From: CAYVQZ01 sp964453435
GTDB taxonomy: Bacteria > Abyssobacteria > SURF-5
NCBI GenBank assembly: GCA_964453435.1
Contig: CAYVQZ010000017.1
Coordinates: 1 to 64,000, forward strand
Direction of reading: 5' to 3'
Length of the DNA stretch: 64,000 bases
The translations under genes and the position numbers were made by a program. Positions 35,737 to 43,929 of this stretch are shown piece by piece. The first letter of the stretch is position 1; each line of letters opens with the position of its first letter. Under the pieces are notes generated by a model. The model searched no databases and was not told where the DNA came from. It worked only from the letters and a program-made list of their open reading frames with translations.

Positions 35737-37012
35737 CGGGGATCGCCTCCTCCACATTGCTGTCAAGCGACACCAACCGGGCTGCCGCTGCTTCGATCAT
35801 TCGTTCGGCGCTCTTTCGTCCGATTCCCGACAGCGATGAGATGTCGTCGATGGAAGCGTTCGCGATTTTTCTGGGAGTAGTGTAACCGGCCTCCCTCAGG
35901 ATTTGGGCGGTCTTTTCTCCCACGCCGGGAAGCTCCATAAGTTCATCGATTATATCGCTCTCGAAAAGCGCCGTTTCTTCTCTGAGCCTTCTTTCGTCGA
36001 TGATGTCGACTTTCCAACTCGTGAGTTTGGAGGCAAGTCGCGCGTTCTGACCGCGTTTTCCAATGGCCAGTGACAACTGGTCAGACGGGACGGTAACCAG
36101 GATGCTTTTCAGTTTTTCGTCAATCAATATATTCGAAATTATTGCCGGACTCAAGGCGTTTGTTATGAGGGTCTTAATGTCATCGCTCCACTTAATCACA
36201 TCGATTTTTTCGCCCCTGAGTTCATCGACAACGGTGCGCACTCGCATCCCCTTCATCCCAACGCAGGCGCCGACCGCGTCGACGTTTGTGTCGTGAGAGA
36301 CAACGGCTATCTTGGTTCTGTAACCGACCTCCCGGGCGAGGGAGCGAATTTCCACCGTGCCGTCGTATATCTCGGGAACTTCCATCTCAAAGAGCAGGCG
36401 AACCAGTTCCGGCGCGGCGCGGGAAAGCGCGATTTGCGGACCTCGCTCGCTTTCTGACGCTTCGAGCACGTAGAGCTTCATGCGCTCGCCGAACCGGTAC
36501 ATGTCGCGCGGCGATTGTTCTTTTGGAGGAATTACGCCTTCTGTTCTGCCGAGGTCAACGATCACGGTTCCGTGGGCCTGTTTCTTTATAATCCCGTTAA
36601 TTATGTCGCCCTCGCGCTTTTTGAATTCCGCCAAAATATTTTTGCGCTCCGCCTCTTTGATTTTCTGAATGATCACCTGCTTGGCGGTTTGTGCGGCTAT
36701 GCGGCCGAAGTTGCCGGGAGCGATCTCAATCCGGACCGTATCACCGACTTCGGCGTTCGGGTCCACGGCGCGCGCCTCCGCAAGGGAAATTTCCATCTTG
36801 GAATTTTGCGGCTTCTCGACTATGTCCTTCACCTGAAATACTCTGAAATCCCACTTTTCCTCGTCAAAGTCAATTTCCACATTGCCGTAATTTTCGAAAC
36901 TCTTCTTGCTGGCGGTCTCGATCGCCGAACGAATTGCCTCAATGAGCACATTCTTGTCGATGTTGCGCTCACTCTGCAACTGTTCGAAAATCGGCATTAA
37001 ATCTGCCTTCAT
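35729..37012 (-). CDS. nusA: Transcription termination/antitermination protein NusA
   Basis: A 427-residue NusA that binds RNA polymerase and nascent RNA. The N-terminal polymerase-binding domain (1-125) is followed by an S1 domain (GDIINGIIKKQAHGTVIVDLG...GVIPPKEQ). Two KH domains follow (VGACVGMKGMRVRTVVDELRGEKIDVI and LAIGKRGQNARLASKLTSWKVDI). The C-terminal end holds helix-hairpin-helix repeats (LPGVGEKTAQILREAG, LSGIGRKSAERMIEAA) rather than the enterobacterial acidic repeats. It lies 84 bases after rimP. Confidence 0.95.
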   Translation of the reverse strand: MKADLMPIFEQLQSERNIDKNVLIEAIRSAIETASKKSFENYGNVEIDFDEEKWDFRVFQVKDIVEKPQNSKMEISLAEARAVDPNAEVGDTVRIEIAPGNFGRIAAQTAKQVIIQKIKEAERKNILAEFKKREGDIINGIIKKQAHGTVIVDLGRTEGVIPPKEQSPRDMYRFGERMKLYVLEASESERGPQIALSRAAPELVRLLFEMEVPEIYDGTVEIRSLAREVGYRTKIAVVSHDTNVDAVGACVGMKGMRVRTVVDELRGEKIDVIKWSDDIKTLITNALSPAIISNILIDEKLKSILVTVPSDQLSLAIGKRGQNARLASKLTSWKVDIIDERRLREETALFESDIIDELMELPGVGEKTAQILREAGYTTPRKIANASIDDISSLSGIGRKSAERMIEAAAARLVSLDSNVEEAIPDE

Positions 37013-37096
37013 GGAAGAGCTCCTCCTTGGCTTAGACGAAAATCGCCCCGATCCCCCTGCCGCGGGAATCGGTCGTCGCAGTGAGACAGCAAGTAT

Positions 37097-37561
37097 TCAT
37101 AGAACCTGCAAATTTGCGCGCGCAATGCTCGCGAACGGAATTCGCATCGTCTCCGAATCGGAATCCGCAAGTCGAACAACCAATTCGGTTTCCTCGACAC
37201 GGTCGATGATTCCGGTGACCTTCCGGCGACCCTCCAGTGGAGAGCGGAGCTGGACTTTTACCAGTGCGCCCGCGAACCTCTCGAAATCCGCCTTTTTTCG
37301 GATTCGCCGATTAATTCCCGGCGACGAGACCTCGAGAAAATATGGGCCTTCAATCGTATCCTCCACATCGAGCATCGGACCGAGCAGTTCGCTCACTTTC
37401 TGGCAATCGTCAAGTGTGATTCCGCCTTCCGGCTTATCGATGAAGAGTCTCAACACTCCTCCGCCGCGCTCGCGTCTGAACTCGAGGTCGACAAGGTAAT
37501 AACCTTCTGCCTCAATTGCGGGTTCTGCTATCTTCGCAATGTTATCCGCAACGGTTTCCAT
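37097..37561 (-). CDS. rimP: Ribosome maturation factor RimP
   Basis: A 154-residue RimP needed for 30S assembly. It reads IEAEGYYLVDLEFRRERGGGVLRLFIDKPEGGITLDDCQKVSELL and has the CDFE-like SSPGINRRIRKKADFERFAGALVKV block, then an SH3-like C-terminal barrel. The ATG at 37561 is used; a GTG three codons earlier is possible and neither has a strong ribosome site. It is the first gene of the nusA-infB operon, with a 140-base leader carrying two hairpins. Confidence 0.9.
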   Translation of the reverse strand: METVADNIAKIAEPAIEAEGYYLVDLEFRRERGGGVLRLFIDKPEGGITLDDCQKVSELLGPMLDVEDTIEGPYFLEVSSPGINRRIRKKADFERFAGALVKVQLRSPLEGRRKVTGIIDRVEETELVVRLADSDSETMRIPFASIARANLQVL

Positions 37562-37584
37562 GGCGCTCACACATTTTCAAAACA

Positions 37585-37604
37585 AAGGCGGCTAATGCCG
37601 CCTT
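37585..37604 (-). terminator. Terminator-like hairpin in the rimP leader
   Basis: On the minus strand AAGGCGGC-ATTA-GCCGCCTT is followed by TGTTTT. This is an eight-pair GC-rich stem with a short U-rich tail, placed between promoter and rimP start. It suggests attenuation of the operon. Confidence 0.6.
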
Positions 37605-37658
37605 CGTGTCATCCGAATTTGAACCCTGCGCGAAAAGAGCCAGCCCCATCAACGCAAA

Positions 37659-37680
37659 AGAGTGGGCTGCGACCCACTCT
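37659..37680 (-). promoter_or_regulatory. Upstream hairpin in the rimP leader
   Basis: AGAGTGGG and CCCACTCT pair perfectly around a six-base loop, and TTT follows on the minus strand. It is the first of two stable stems in the leader. Confidence 0.55.
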
Positions 37681-37708
37681 ATCGAAACGGCGGCTCGATC
37701 TCTTAAAT

Positions 37709-37738
37709 AGTATACTACAGCGGGGAGCAAAAATGCAA
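37709..37738 (-). promoter_or_regulatory. Promoter of the rimP-nusA-infB operon
   Basis: On the minus strand TTGCAT (37738-37733) and TATACT (37714-37709) are 18 bases apart. The predicted start is near 37702, giving a leader of about 140 bases. Confidence 0.6.
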
Positions 37739-38040
37739 GCGGTTTCTCCGACCGGTTTCTCCGACCAACAGTTTTTGGCGCTTGACCATTGGGAGATGCC
37801 CGGATGGTGGAGCGGCCGACCCCGGCGGGGGGCGTGAATGTGGAGTTTCGAGCGGCCAATTCTTGATTTTAAAGCACGCGTTTTGACAGGAAGAAAACCG
37901 CATTCGCCACCCCGAAAACCAAAACTGTTAACGTGTCCCCCCGTTCGTTGACTTTTGTTTCGGGGACATGTATCTGCCTGAAGATTGGGCAAGTTACCAA
38001 AAACCGAGCGGGGGGGGGAACTATCCCGAGGATTAGGGTC

Positions 38041-38266
38041 GCGAAGGCCCGCGCCTCGCGGGATAGATTCGCGACCGTCTCCCGGGCAGAGAACCGCCAT
38101 ATGAAATTATCGGACACGCTCGCTGTACCCAATTACGGAATTCCCGGTCTTTTGGGAATTCGCAGATTGGCGAATTGTTCCCGGAGCGTGGGTTCCCGAA
38201 GCGTGGAAAAGACTCACAGTATCCCGAAGGGGGCATCCCGGACCAGCGCGGATCGTGGGACAGATA
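38041..38266 (+). repeat. Copy 5 of the dispersed intergenic repeat
   Basis: The part 38041-38123 matches 28189-28271. CTGTACCCAATTACGGAAT (38123-38141) is the inverted form of modules in copies 1 and 4. GAATTCCC/GGGAATTC (38138-38161) forms a hairpin. The right end ATCGTGGGACAGATAC (38251-38266) resembles the terminal motif. Confidence 0.7.
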
Positions 38267-38550
38267 CGTTTCATCCTTTCCCCCTGAGCCCGCGCAATCC
38301 GTCCGACGCCCCTCCATCAGCGGTTTCTGGATATTCGTGGGCATTCGTTGTCAGTGGCGCGCATTCGCGTTCTGTTTTTTAAACCACGAAGGATATCATG
38401 GAGGGAGAGAAACGGGTATTCGCTGATTGAGGCGCGTGACCCAGAGCCTGCCAAGCCATCGTTTCATCATTTTTGGGTCATCTGGGGGCCATGTAAAACT
38501 ACTCGCGAAGCCTGTTATGCCGCACGGGTGTTGCGTTGACAAATACTTTT

Positions 38551-38580
38551 TTGACAGCTTCTCTTTCAATAGACTATACT
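38551..38580 (+). promoter_or_regulatory. Promoter of the hydrolase-membrane fusion gene
   Basis: TTGACA (38551-38556) and TATACT (38575-38580) are 18 bases apart. A second TTGACA lies at 38536-38541. The predicted leader is about 70 bases. Confidence 0.6.
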
Positions 38581-38659
38581 CCTGTGCGCGGACAGGACCG
38601 ATTTTTTGCTGGAGCGGAAAGGGTACGTGCGCGCTTTTCGAATACCCGAGGACCTACTC

Positions 38660-40228
38660 ATGGCCGGTAGACGAGCCAGAAACCGTAAGATCGGGGCGGT
38701 ATTGCTGATCGCAGGCCTTGCCGTGTCCCTGATGGCCCATTTCGTCGGAAGCCGGGAACTCATGCGCTACGATGGAGGCTGGAAGCTGATATCCTCACCG
38801 GAACTTGGCTACGGGATAAAGGTGTACGATGCGCATCCCCCTGAAAGCGAATATGGGCGGGTAGTCATAAGTGGCGGTTTCGGTTCGGGCGCGCAAATCT
38901 ATTTTCCCATCGCCATCACGCTGCTTCGCGCCGGATACGCGGTTCGTCTCGTGAATCATTCGGGAACTCCGAACTCGCCCCTGAGAATGTACTATGACAA
39001 CCATCATATCGAATCGAGTGAGGCGGCGCTCGATTTTGTCTCAGGAAAAGCCGGCGTTCCGTTGTTTCTGGTTGGCCACAGCGAGGGGACTAAATACGCC
39101 GTTGTCACCGGACGCGAGATTCCCTCTGTGAGGGGCGTGGTCATCACATCGCCGGTCACGGCATCAATAGACTCCAAACAGCCCCCGAACGTGTTGATAC
39201 TGGTCGCCGAAAGCGATTTCGATACCGTCAAGCGGCAGGCTCATCTGCTTCTGATGAACGGTGTCCGGCAGGCTCGGCCGGAATTCGGAACGTTGTACGG
39301 GGACTTCGGGCTTGGCACGGCGCGTTGCGCCGAGATAATTAAAGATGCGAACCACTTCAATATTTTCCTGCGACGGAGTACGCAGAGACTGCTTGTCGAC
39401 TGGCTCAACGGAATTACGGGAAATTCCGATGAGGATGTGCGAACAACGAATCCCCTGCGATTTCCGGTTCTTGCGATTTTTGCAATTGTCGGAGCGGGTA
39501 TATCGGTCATCGGCATCGGGTTGTTTTTCCCATCGGCCGAGACTTTAAAGTTCAGAAAGGCATTTCCTCCGTGGGTCATCCTCCTCGCATTCGTCGCTGG
39601 ATGGGGGCCGGCCCCGATAATCGGCGGCATTATTCCGTTCGTGCCGGAAATTCCGCTGCTCGTCTATGGCCGTGTGCTCGCGCTCTTTGCGGTGGCGGCT
39701 TTGCCACTTGTCATCTTGGCGGCCGTGCGACCCGGGGCGGGCGCGGGCGTTCCGCAGGGTCCGTGGGGAGCGCGTCTGGCGCTTATGGGGCTGACCGCAA
39801 CAATGCTGTTATTTAATCACTGGCTGGTCGGAGTCATCCCAACGGGCAGCAGGTTGGTGTGGTTCCTGATTGCAGCGCTCATCACGGGAAGCTATCTTGC
39901 CCTCGATGAATTTCTGCGTCGGGCAACGCAGGCGGCCGCCGACTGGCAAACAGGCTTCGCGCTGGGACTGGCGGGCGCATTTATTGCCGCTCTTTCGGTC
40001 GCGGGCGCGGGGTTCCTGCTGTGGTCGCCTCTGGACCAATTTCTCATCGGCGGCTCGATAACGCTCTTCGTGCTGATGGCCGGTTGCGAGGTCTTTGCCA
40101 CATACCTTTACGCCACGACGCAAGATTGGTTCCTGTCCTGGTGGGTGCGGGTAACCGTCATGAACGGATTTCTCGCGGGAGTGGCGCCGATGCTCAGCGA
40201 GGACGCCTTTCGGGGCATGGTTTCGTGA
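38660..40228 (+). CDS. Alpha/beta hydrolase fused to a multi-helix membrane domain
   Basis: A 522-residue protein with an unusual build. A membrane anchor at about 11-30 is followed by an alpha/beta-hydrolase domain: nucleophile elbow GHSEG with Ser141, likely acid Asp186 or Asp188, and His232 in DANHF. From about residue 266 to the end there are roughly eight hydrophobic helices with no family I recognise. The hydrolase side would face outward if the anchor is N-in. The ATG at 38660 is taken over an upstream one because GAGGAC precedes it. A good promoter lies 80-110 bases upstream. Substrate and purpose of the membrane part are unknown. Confidence 0.7.
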   Translation: MAGRRARNRKIGAVLLIAGLAVSLMAHFVGSRELMRYDGGWKLISSPELGYGIKVYDAHPPESEYGRVVISGGFGSGAQIYFPIAITLLRAGYAVRLVNHSGTPNSPLRMYYDNHHIESSEAALDFVSGKAGVPLFLVGHSEGTKYAVVTGREIPSVRGVVITSPVTASIDSKQPPNVLILVAESDFDTVKRQAHLLLMNGVRQARPEFGTLYGDFGLGTARCAEIIKDANHFNIFLRRSTQRLLVDWLNGITGNSDEDVRTTNPLRFPVLAIFAIVGAGISVIGIGLFFPSAETLKFRKAFPPWVILLAFVAGWGPAPIIGGIIPFVPEIPLLVYGRVLALFAVAALPLVILAAVRPGAGAGVPQGPWGARLALMGLTATMLLFNHWLVGVIPTGSRLVWFLIAALITGSYLALDEFLRRATQAAADWQTGFALGLAGAFIAALSVAGAGFLLWSPLDQFLIGGSITLFVLMAGCEVFATYLYATTQDWFLSWWVRVTVMNGFLAGVAPMLSEDAFRGMVS

Positions 40229-40384
40229 GGGGCTTGTCCGCAGCGCCGGGGCGGTCCCCCCGAAGTACATGCTGACGAACCGCGGAACAGAACGGCCGTC
40301 GCCGGAGCTTGCACTATTGAATCGTGGGATGCGTTCAGAGTCAACCGTGGCGGAGCGCTTGTCGGATGCTTTCAGGCCGGACAC

Positions 40385-41170
40385 TCATTCCATCAGACCG
40401 AGGCTCTCGTAGTCTACGCCCCGGAGGCTTTGTCCGCCGTCAACAAAAATCACCTGCCCGGTGACCCAGTCGGAACAGTCGCTTGCAAGGAAAAGGGCGG
40501 CCTGGGCGACATCTCTGGTTTGTCCAAAGCGCCCCAGCGGCGTCTCCCGAATGACGAGTTCCTTCCAAATCGGAAGATCGAGCATGTGTTGTATCAGCGG
40601 CGTTTCGGTTTCGCCGGGAGCGATTGCGTTCACGCGAATCCTGTGCTTGCCCAGTTCGAGCGCAGCCACCTGTGTCAGCATATTCACCGCCGCCTTTGCG
40701 GTGCAGTAACCGGCCGAGCCGCCGATGGGAACCGTCGAAGCCGCCGATGACAGGCTGATAATCTTTCCGCCGCTGTTCTGCTTGATCATTTGTCGCGCTG
40801 CAGCCCTGATGCCATAGAAGACTCCGGAGAGCATCACATCGAGCGAGCGTCGCCATTCGATATCGGTCAGCTCGACTATCCTGCCGCGAGCGATTATCCC
40901 CGCGCCGTTGACGAAGATATCCACTTTGCCAAACGTCTTGACTGCCTCCTCCACCGACGCGTCAACCATCTCGCTTTTGGTGACGTCGGCCGCGAACCAA
41001 GCCGCTCGCCCGTCAGCCTGAAATTCCGCCGTTGCCTTTTTCAAGCCCTCTTCATTCAGGTCGACAAGGAGAACGGAAGCGCCTTCTTGATAAAAAAGGC
41101 GCGCGATTTCGAGGTCGATTCCGGAGGCCGCGCCAGTGATGACAGCCACCTGGTTTTCCAGTTGTCGCAT
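40385..41170 (-). CDS. Short-chain dehydrogenase/reductase with altered cofactor loop
   Basis: A 261-residue SDR. The loop reads TGAASGID, where family members have TGxxxGIG: a GAC codon replaces the last glycine. The rest is normal: DVTKSE, NGAGI, Ser in SLSSAAS, YCTAK with the Tyr-Lys pair, PGETETP, and the tail GRFGQTRDVAQAALFLASD...GQVIFVDGG. The ATG follows AGGAGG at about 12 bases. The substitution may weaken NAD(P) binding or be a sequencing error. It lies between the fusion gene (convergent) and the second penicillin acylase. Confidence 0.85.
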   Translation of the reverse strand: MRQLENQVAVITGAASGIDLEIARLFYQEGASVLLVDLNEEGLKKATAEFQADGRAAWFAADVTKSEMVDASVEEAVKTFGKVDIFVNGAGIIARGRIVELTDIEWRRSLDVMLSGVFYGIRAAARQMIKQNSGGKIISLSSAASTVPIGGSAGYCTAKAAVNMLTQVAALELGKHRIRVNAIAPGETETPLIQHMLDLPIWKELVIRETPLGRFGQTRDVAQAALFLASDCSDWVTGQVIFVDGGQSLRGVDYESLGLME

Positions 41171-41246
41171 AATACCTGTTGTCCTCCTTCGTGAACCCGC
41201 CAAATTGGGACTGCAAACGTTCTCCCGAGTTATTCGTGCCCTGTCA

Positions 41247-43607
41247 TCACTTCAGATCCAGAACCACTTTTGACGTGGCGTTCTTCTGAATAGATTCCGT
41301 GTCAAACGGCATCGGTTTGTAATCGAAGCCAACGAAAAGACTCAACTGGTCCGACGCGTTCGGCGACGCGGGATTGCCCGAGTTGCCTGGAGGCATAAGG
41401 TTCCTCGCGTTCGGAAACCCGTTCTCGACTTCCATCAACTGCGAACTGGCTCCGCCACCGACCACATCCACGTGGTGGCGGTTCGGGTCCATGTACGTAT
41501 TGACGACGCGGCCAAGCGGTCCAAGGTCCCAGTACGAGAGTTTTTCCCATTGCCACTGCTCCATCTGCGGAACACCGAAGCGCCGCTCGCATTGATCGAG
41601 CGCATCGAGCAGGCTCTTTGCGATGATGTCATCTTTAGACTCTCGCTTCCTCGTGGTTATATCGTCGAAATAGTCTCTTGAAGGCGGTAACAGTGAGTTT
41701 TCTCCCTCAAAGGCATGGAAAATGAGCGGCAGGTGAGGCTTTTCGACGAGTGAGGGGATGCAGTGCTCCCCGAATTCGTCCATCAGCATGTTTCTTCCGA
41801 GCGTTTGGAGCCACACAAAGAAAACGGTCATACCCACACTGTCGGCGGTAACGGAGTTGTCCCACGCTTCGAGGAATGTCGCCGCACGGCGGATACGTTC
41901 ACCTTTGGCTGTGCGGCATACCCGAAGGAGTTCCGGCTTGAGTTTATCCGCCGCCAGGTAGCGGGTGTCCTCCAATACCGCCTCGAGGTCGTTAAGCGTC
42001 ACGTTCTCGGGAAGCTTGTCACTGAGCTGCTTCATCCGTTCCATGCGCTGGGTCCCCCAGCCGGTCAGCGAGCCATCGTAATCGGGACTCCATGGCGCGG
42101 GTTTGTTGTTCTCGAGCAAAATGATACCTTCCGGGGGGTTGATATAACGAGGCAATTGCTCGAACGGCACAAAACCCTGCCATTCGAAATCGCCGAGGCC
42201 GGAGGCCGGAAGTACGCCGGTATGGCCTTTTACCCTTTGCGGCAGCTCGCCCGCATGCCAGTATGCGATGTTGCCGTCGGTATCCGCATAAAGAAAATTG
42301 AATGACATTTCAACCCTCGACAGTGCGGTTGCGAAATCGTCAATCGTCTTTGCGCGGTTCATATCGAAGTATGCCATGAGGGTGTGTCCGTCGAGATACG
42401 GTCCCCACCGCGTGGTGTACGCCCTGCCGTTCTCGATATCCAGTATCTCGATGGGCCCGTGGATAGTCGAATAAACCGTGAGGAGCACAGGCTCAGAGTA
42501 ACCCCTCACAATGATTTCCTCTTTCCGGGACAAACAGTCGAGCCATTCGCCTTGAAACAGATACTGCAGCCTCTTTCCGGGGCCAAGGCGGACGGTCTCC
42601 TCGTAGATATCCTGCTGGTCGGAGCAGCCGACCGTGATTGTCCACGCCATGTTTTGATTGTGGCCGAATCCGACCGGCGGAAAGCCCGGGACCGTGAAAC
42701 CCATGACATCAAAATCTCCGCCTCGCAGGTGTTGCTCGTAATAGACTGCCGGGAATTCAACTTCGAGCTGTGTATTGGATACGAAGAGAGGCTTGCCTGT
42801 CGCTGAGCGGTTGGATGCCACCACGATGGCGTTGCTGCCGAGCCTCGAACGCGGCGAGGCCGAGGAAAATAATTCCGGAGCAGGTGAACTATCCCTGACC
42901 GACAGAGAACGTGCGATGATGTCCTCATCCAAAAGGGCGCAGAACGCCGCATCCTCTTGTGACTGCAATCCGGTTTGTTTTCCGTCCACGGAATCCCGAA
43001 TGGTGGTAATGGCGTCGGGGGCGGTCGGTGACATAAGGTCTCGCCACATGGCCTGCGCTGTTTCGCTGTCAAATTTCTCGTTCAGGTAATCGAGCGTGGC
43101 CATGCGCTCAAGCTCGGCGGATTTGCCCTGTGAAAACATCCAAATGAGGTACCTCTCTGTGGCGATGATATCGACTGGAGTCCATGGCGGCGCCATGGCC
43201 GACATCCTGGCGTCTGCGATGAAGCGGTTTATGCCGTCGCAGTATGCCTGAATCCATTCGCGGTACGGCAGACCGATTCGCGAAAATGCAAGCTCTGCCT
43301 GCGGGAGTCCGCCGAGGTTGCGCCTTACCTGTATGTCGGAGTTCAAATATTCGGGCCCCGCCACCTCCGCAAGACGTCCCTGCGCAAGGAGCCGCAACTG
43401 GTGTATCTGCCGGAGACGGTCCTGTGCGATGGCGTAGCCGGCGCCGTAGAACACCCCCCGGTTGCTCTCGGCAACAACGTGTGGAACGCCGTAATCATCC
43501 CGGTATATTGTCACGTTCTCGTTTTGGGATGCGTCGGCAAGAACGGTGCTGAGCGCCAATATGAGTATCGCAGTCAATGCACACAGCAGTTTTTCTGTTC
43601 GCTCCAT
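41247..43607 (-). CDS. Penicillin acylase family protein, exported
   Basis: A 786-residue Ntn hydrolase with a cleavable-type signal peptide (about 1-26). The A chain has YRDDYGVPHVVAES and GAGYAIAQDRLRQIHQLRLLAQGRLAE. The self-cleavage site is LG|SNAIVVASNRSATGKPL, making Ser258 the catalytic N-terminal nucleophile. B-chain motifs are VPGFPPVGFGHNQNMAWTIT, TIHGPI and LENNKPAPWSPDY. The C-terminal end includes the HHVDVVGGGASSQLMEV region. GGGAGGAAG precedes the ATG. It is more like classical penicillin G acylase/acyl-homoserine-lactone acylases than its paralogue at 2946. Substrate unknown. Confidence 0.88.
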   Translation of the reverse strand: MERTEKLLCALTAILILALSTVLADASQNENVTIYRDDYGVPHVVAESNRGVFYGAGYAIAQDRLRQIHQLRLLAQGRLAEVAGPEYLNSDIQVRRNLGGLPQAELAFSRIGLPYREWIQAYCDGINRFIADARMSAMAPPWTPVDIIATERYLIWMFSQGKSAELERMATLDYLNEKFDSETAQAMWRDLMSPTAPDAITTIRDSVDGKQTGLQSQEDAAFCALLDEDIIARSLSVRDSSPAPELFSSASPRSRLGSNAIVVASNRSATGKPLFVSNTQLEVEFPAVYYEQHLRGGDFDVMGFTVPGFPPVGFGHNQNMAWTITVGCSDQQDIYEETVRLGPGKRLQYLFQGEWLDCLSRKEEIIVRGYSEPVLLTVYSTIHGPIEILDIENGRAYTTRWGPYLDGHTLMAYFDMNRAKTIDDFATALSRVEMSFNFLYADTDGNIAYWHAGELPQRVKGHTGVLPASGLGDFEWQGFVPFEQLPRYINPPEGIILLENNKPAPWSPDYDGSLTGWGTQRMERMKQLSDKLPENVTLNDLEAVLEDTRYLAADKLKPELLRVCRTAKGERIRRAATFLEAWDNSVTADSVGMTVFFVWLQTLGRNMLMDEFGEHCIPSLVEKPHLPLIFHAFEGENSLLPPSRDYFDDITTRKRESKDDIIAKSLLDALDQCERRFGVPQMEQWQWEKLSYWDLGPLGRVVNTYMDPNRHHVDVVGGGASSQLMEVENGFPNARNLMPPGNSGNPASPNASDQLSLFVGFDYKPMPFDTESIQKNATSKVVLDLK

Positions 43608-43929
43608 GGTTTCTTCCTCCCGGCATGGAAAGGTTTGATTAAGGCCCTGTTCCTTTTCATAACAATTTCTGGAAAGTCTGTTTTGGAGGGCTGCCGAACT
43701 CGAGGAATTCTATCAAGGAGCGCCTGCCCGGGTCAACATGGGTACCAGCCGGCTTCGCCAAGCAAGACGCGCCGATTCTTCTTTGAGATCATCCCCGTTG
43801 CGCATATAGTATTTCACCGCACACGGAATTCGTCCCGGTCCCACACTGGACAGTTGTTTCCTGCAGAGAGAGGACCCGCTCGGTTCGTGTCAATTCGTTC
43901 GCATTTCCCTTTATTCGCAGGCCGCATTT
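43608..43929. other. Intergenic region without a gene
   Basis: About 320 bases between two minus-strand genes. No promoter, repeat or RNA feature was recognised with confidence. Confidence 0.4.

Larger units (their letters stand above)
37562..38659. other. Long divergent intergenic region
   Basis: About 1.1 kb between rimP and the hydrolase-membrane fusion. From left to right it holds the rimP leader hairpins and promoter, repeat copy 5 (about 37900-38270), a stretch with no recognised content, and the promoter of the fusion gene. No gene is supported in it. Confidence 0.5.

Noticed and set aside
37615..37626. T-loop-like GGTTCAAATTC in the rimP leader, suggesting a tRNA
   Set aside because: No acceptor, D or anticodon stems can be formed around it. 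The flanking hairpins are terminator-like instead.
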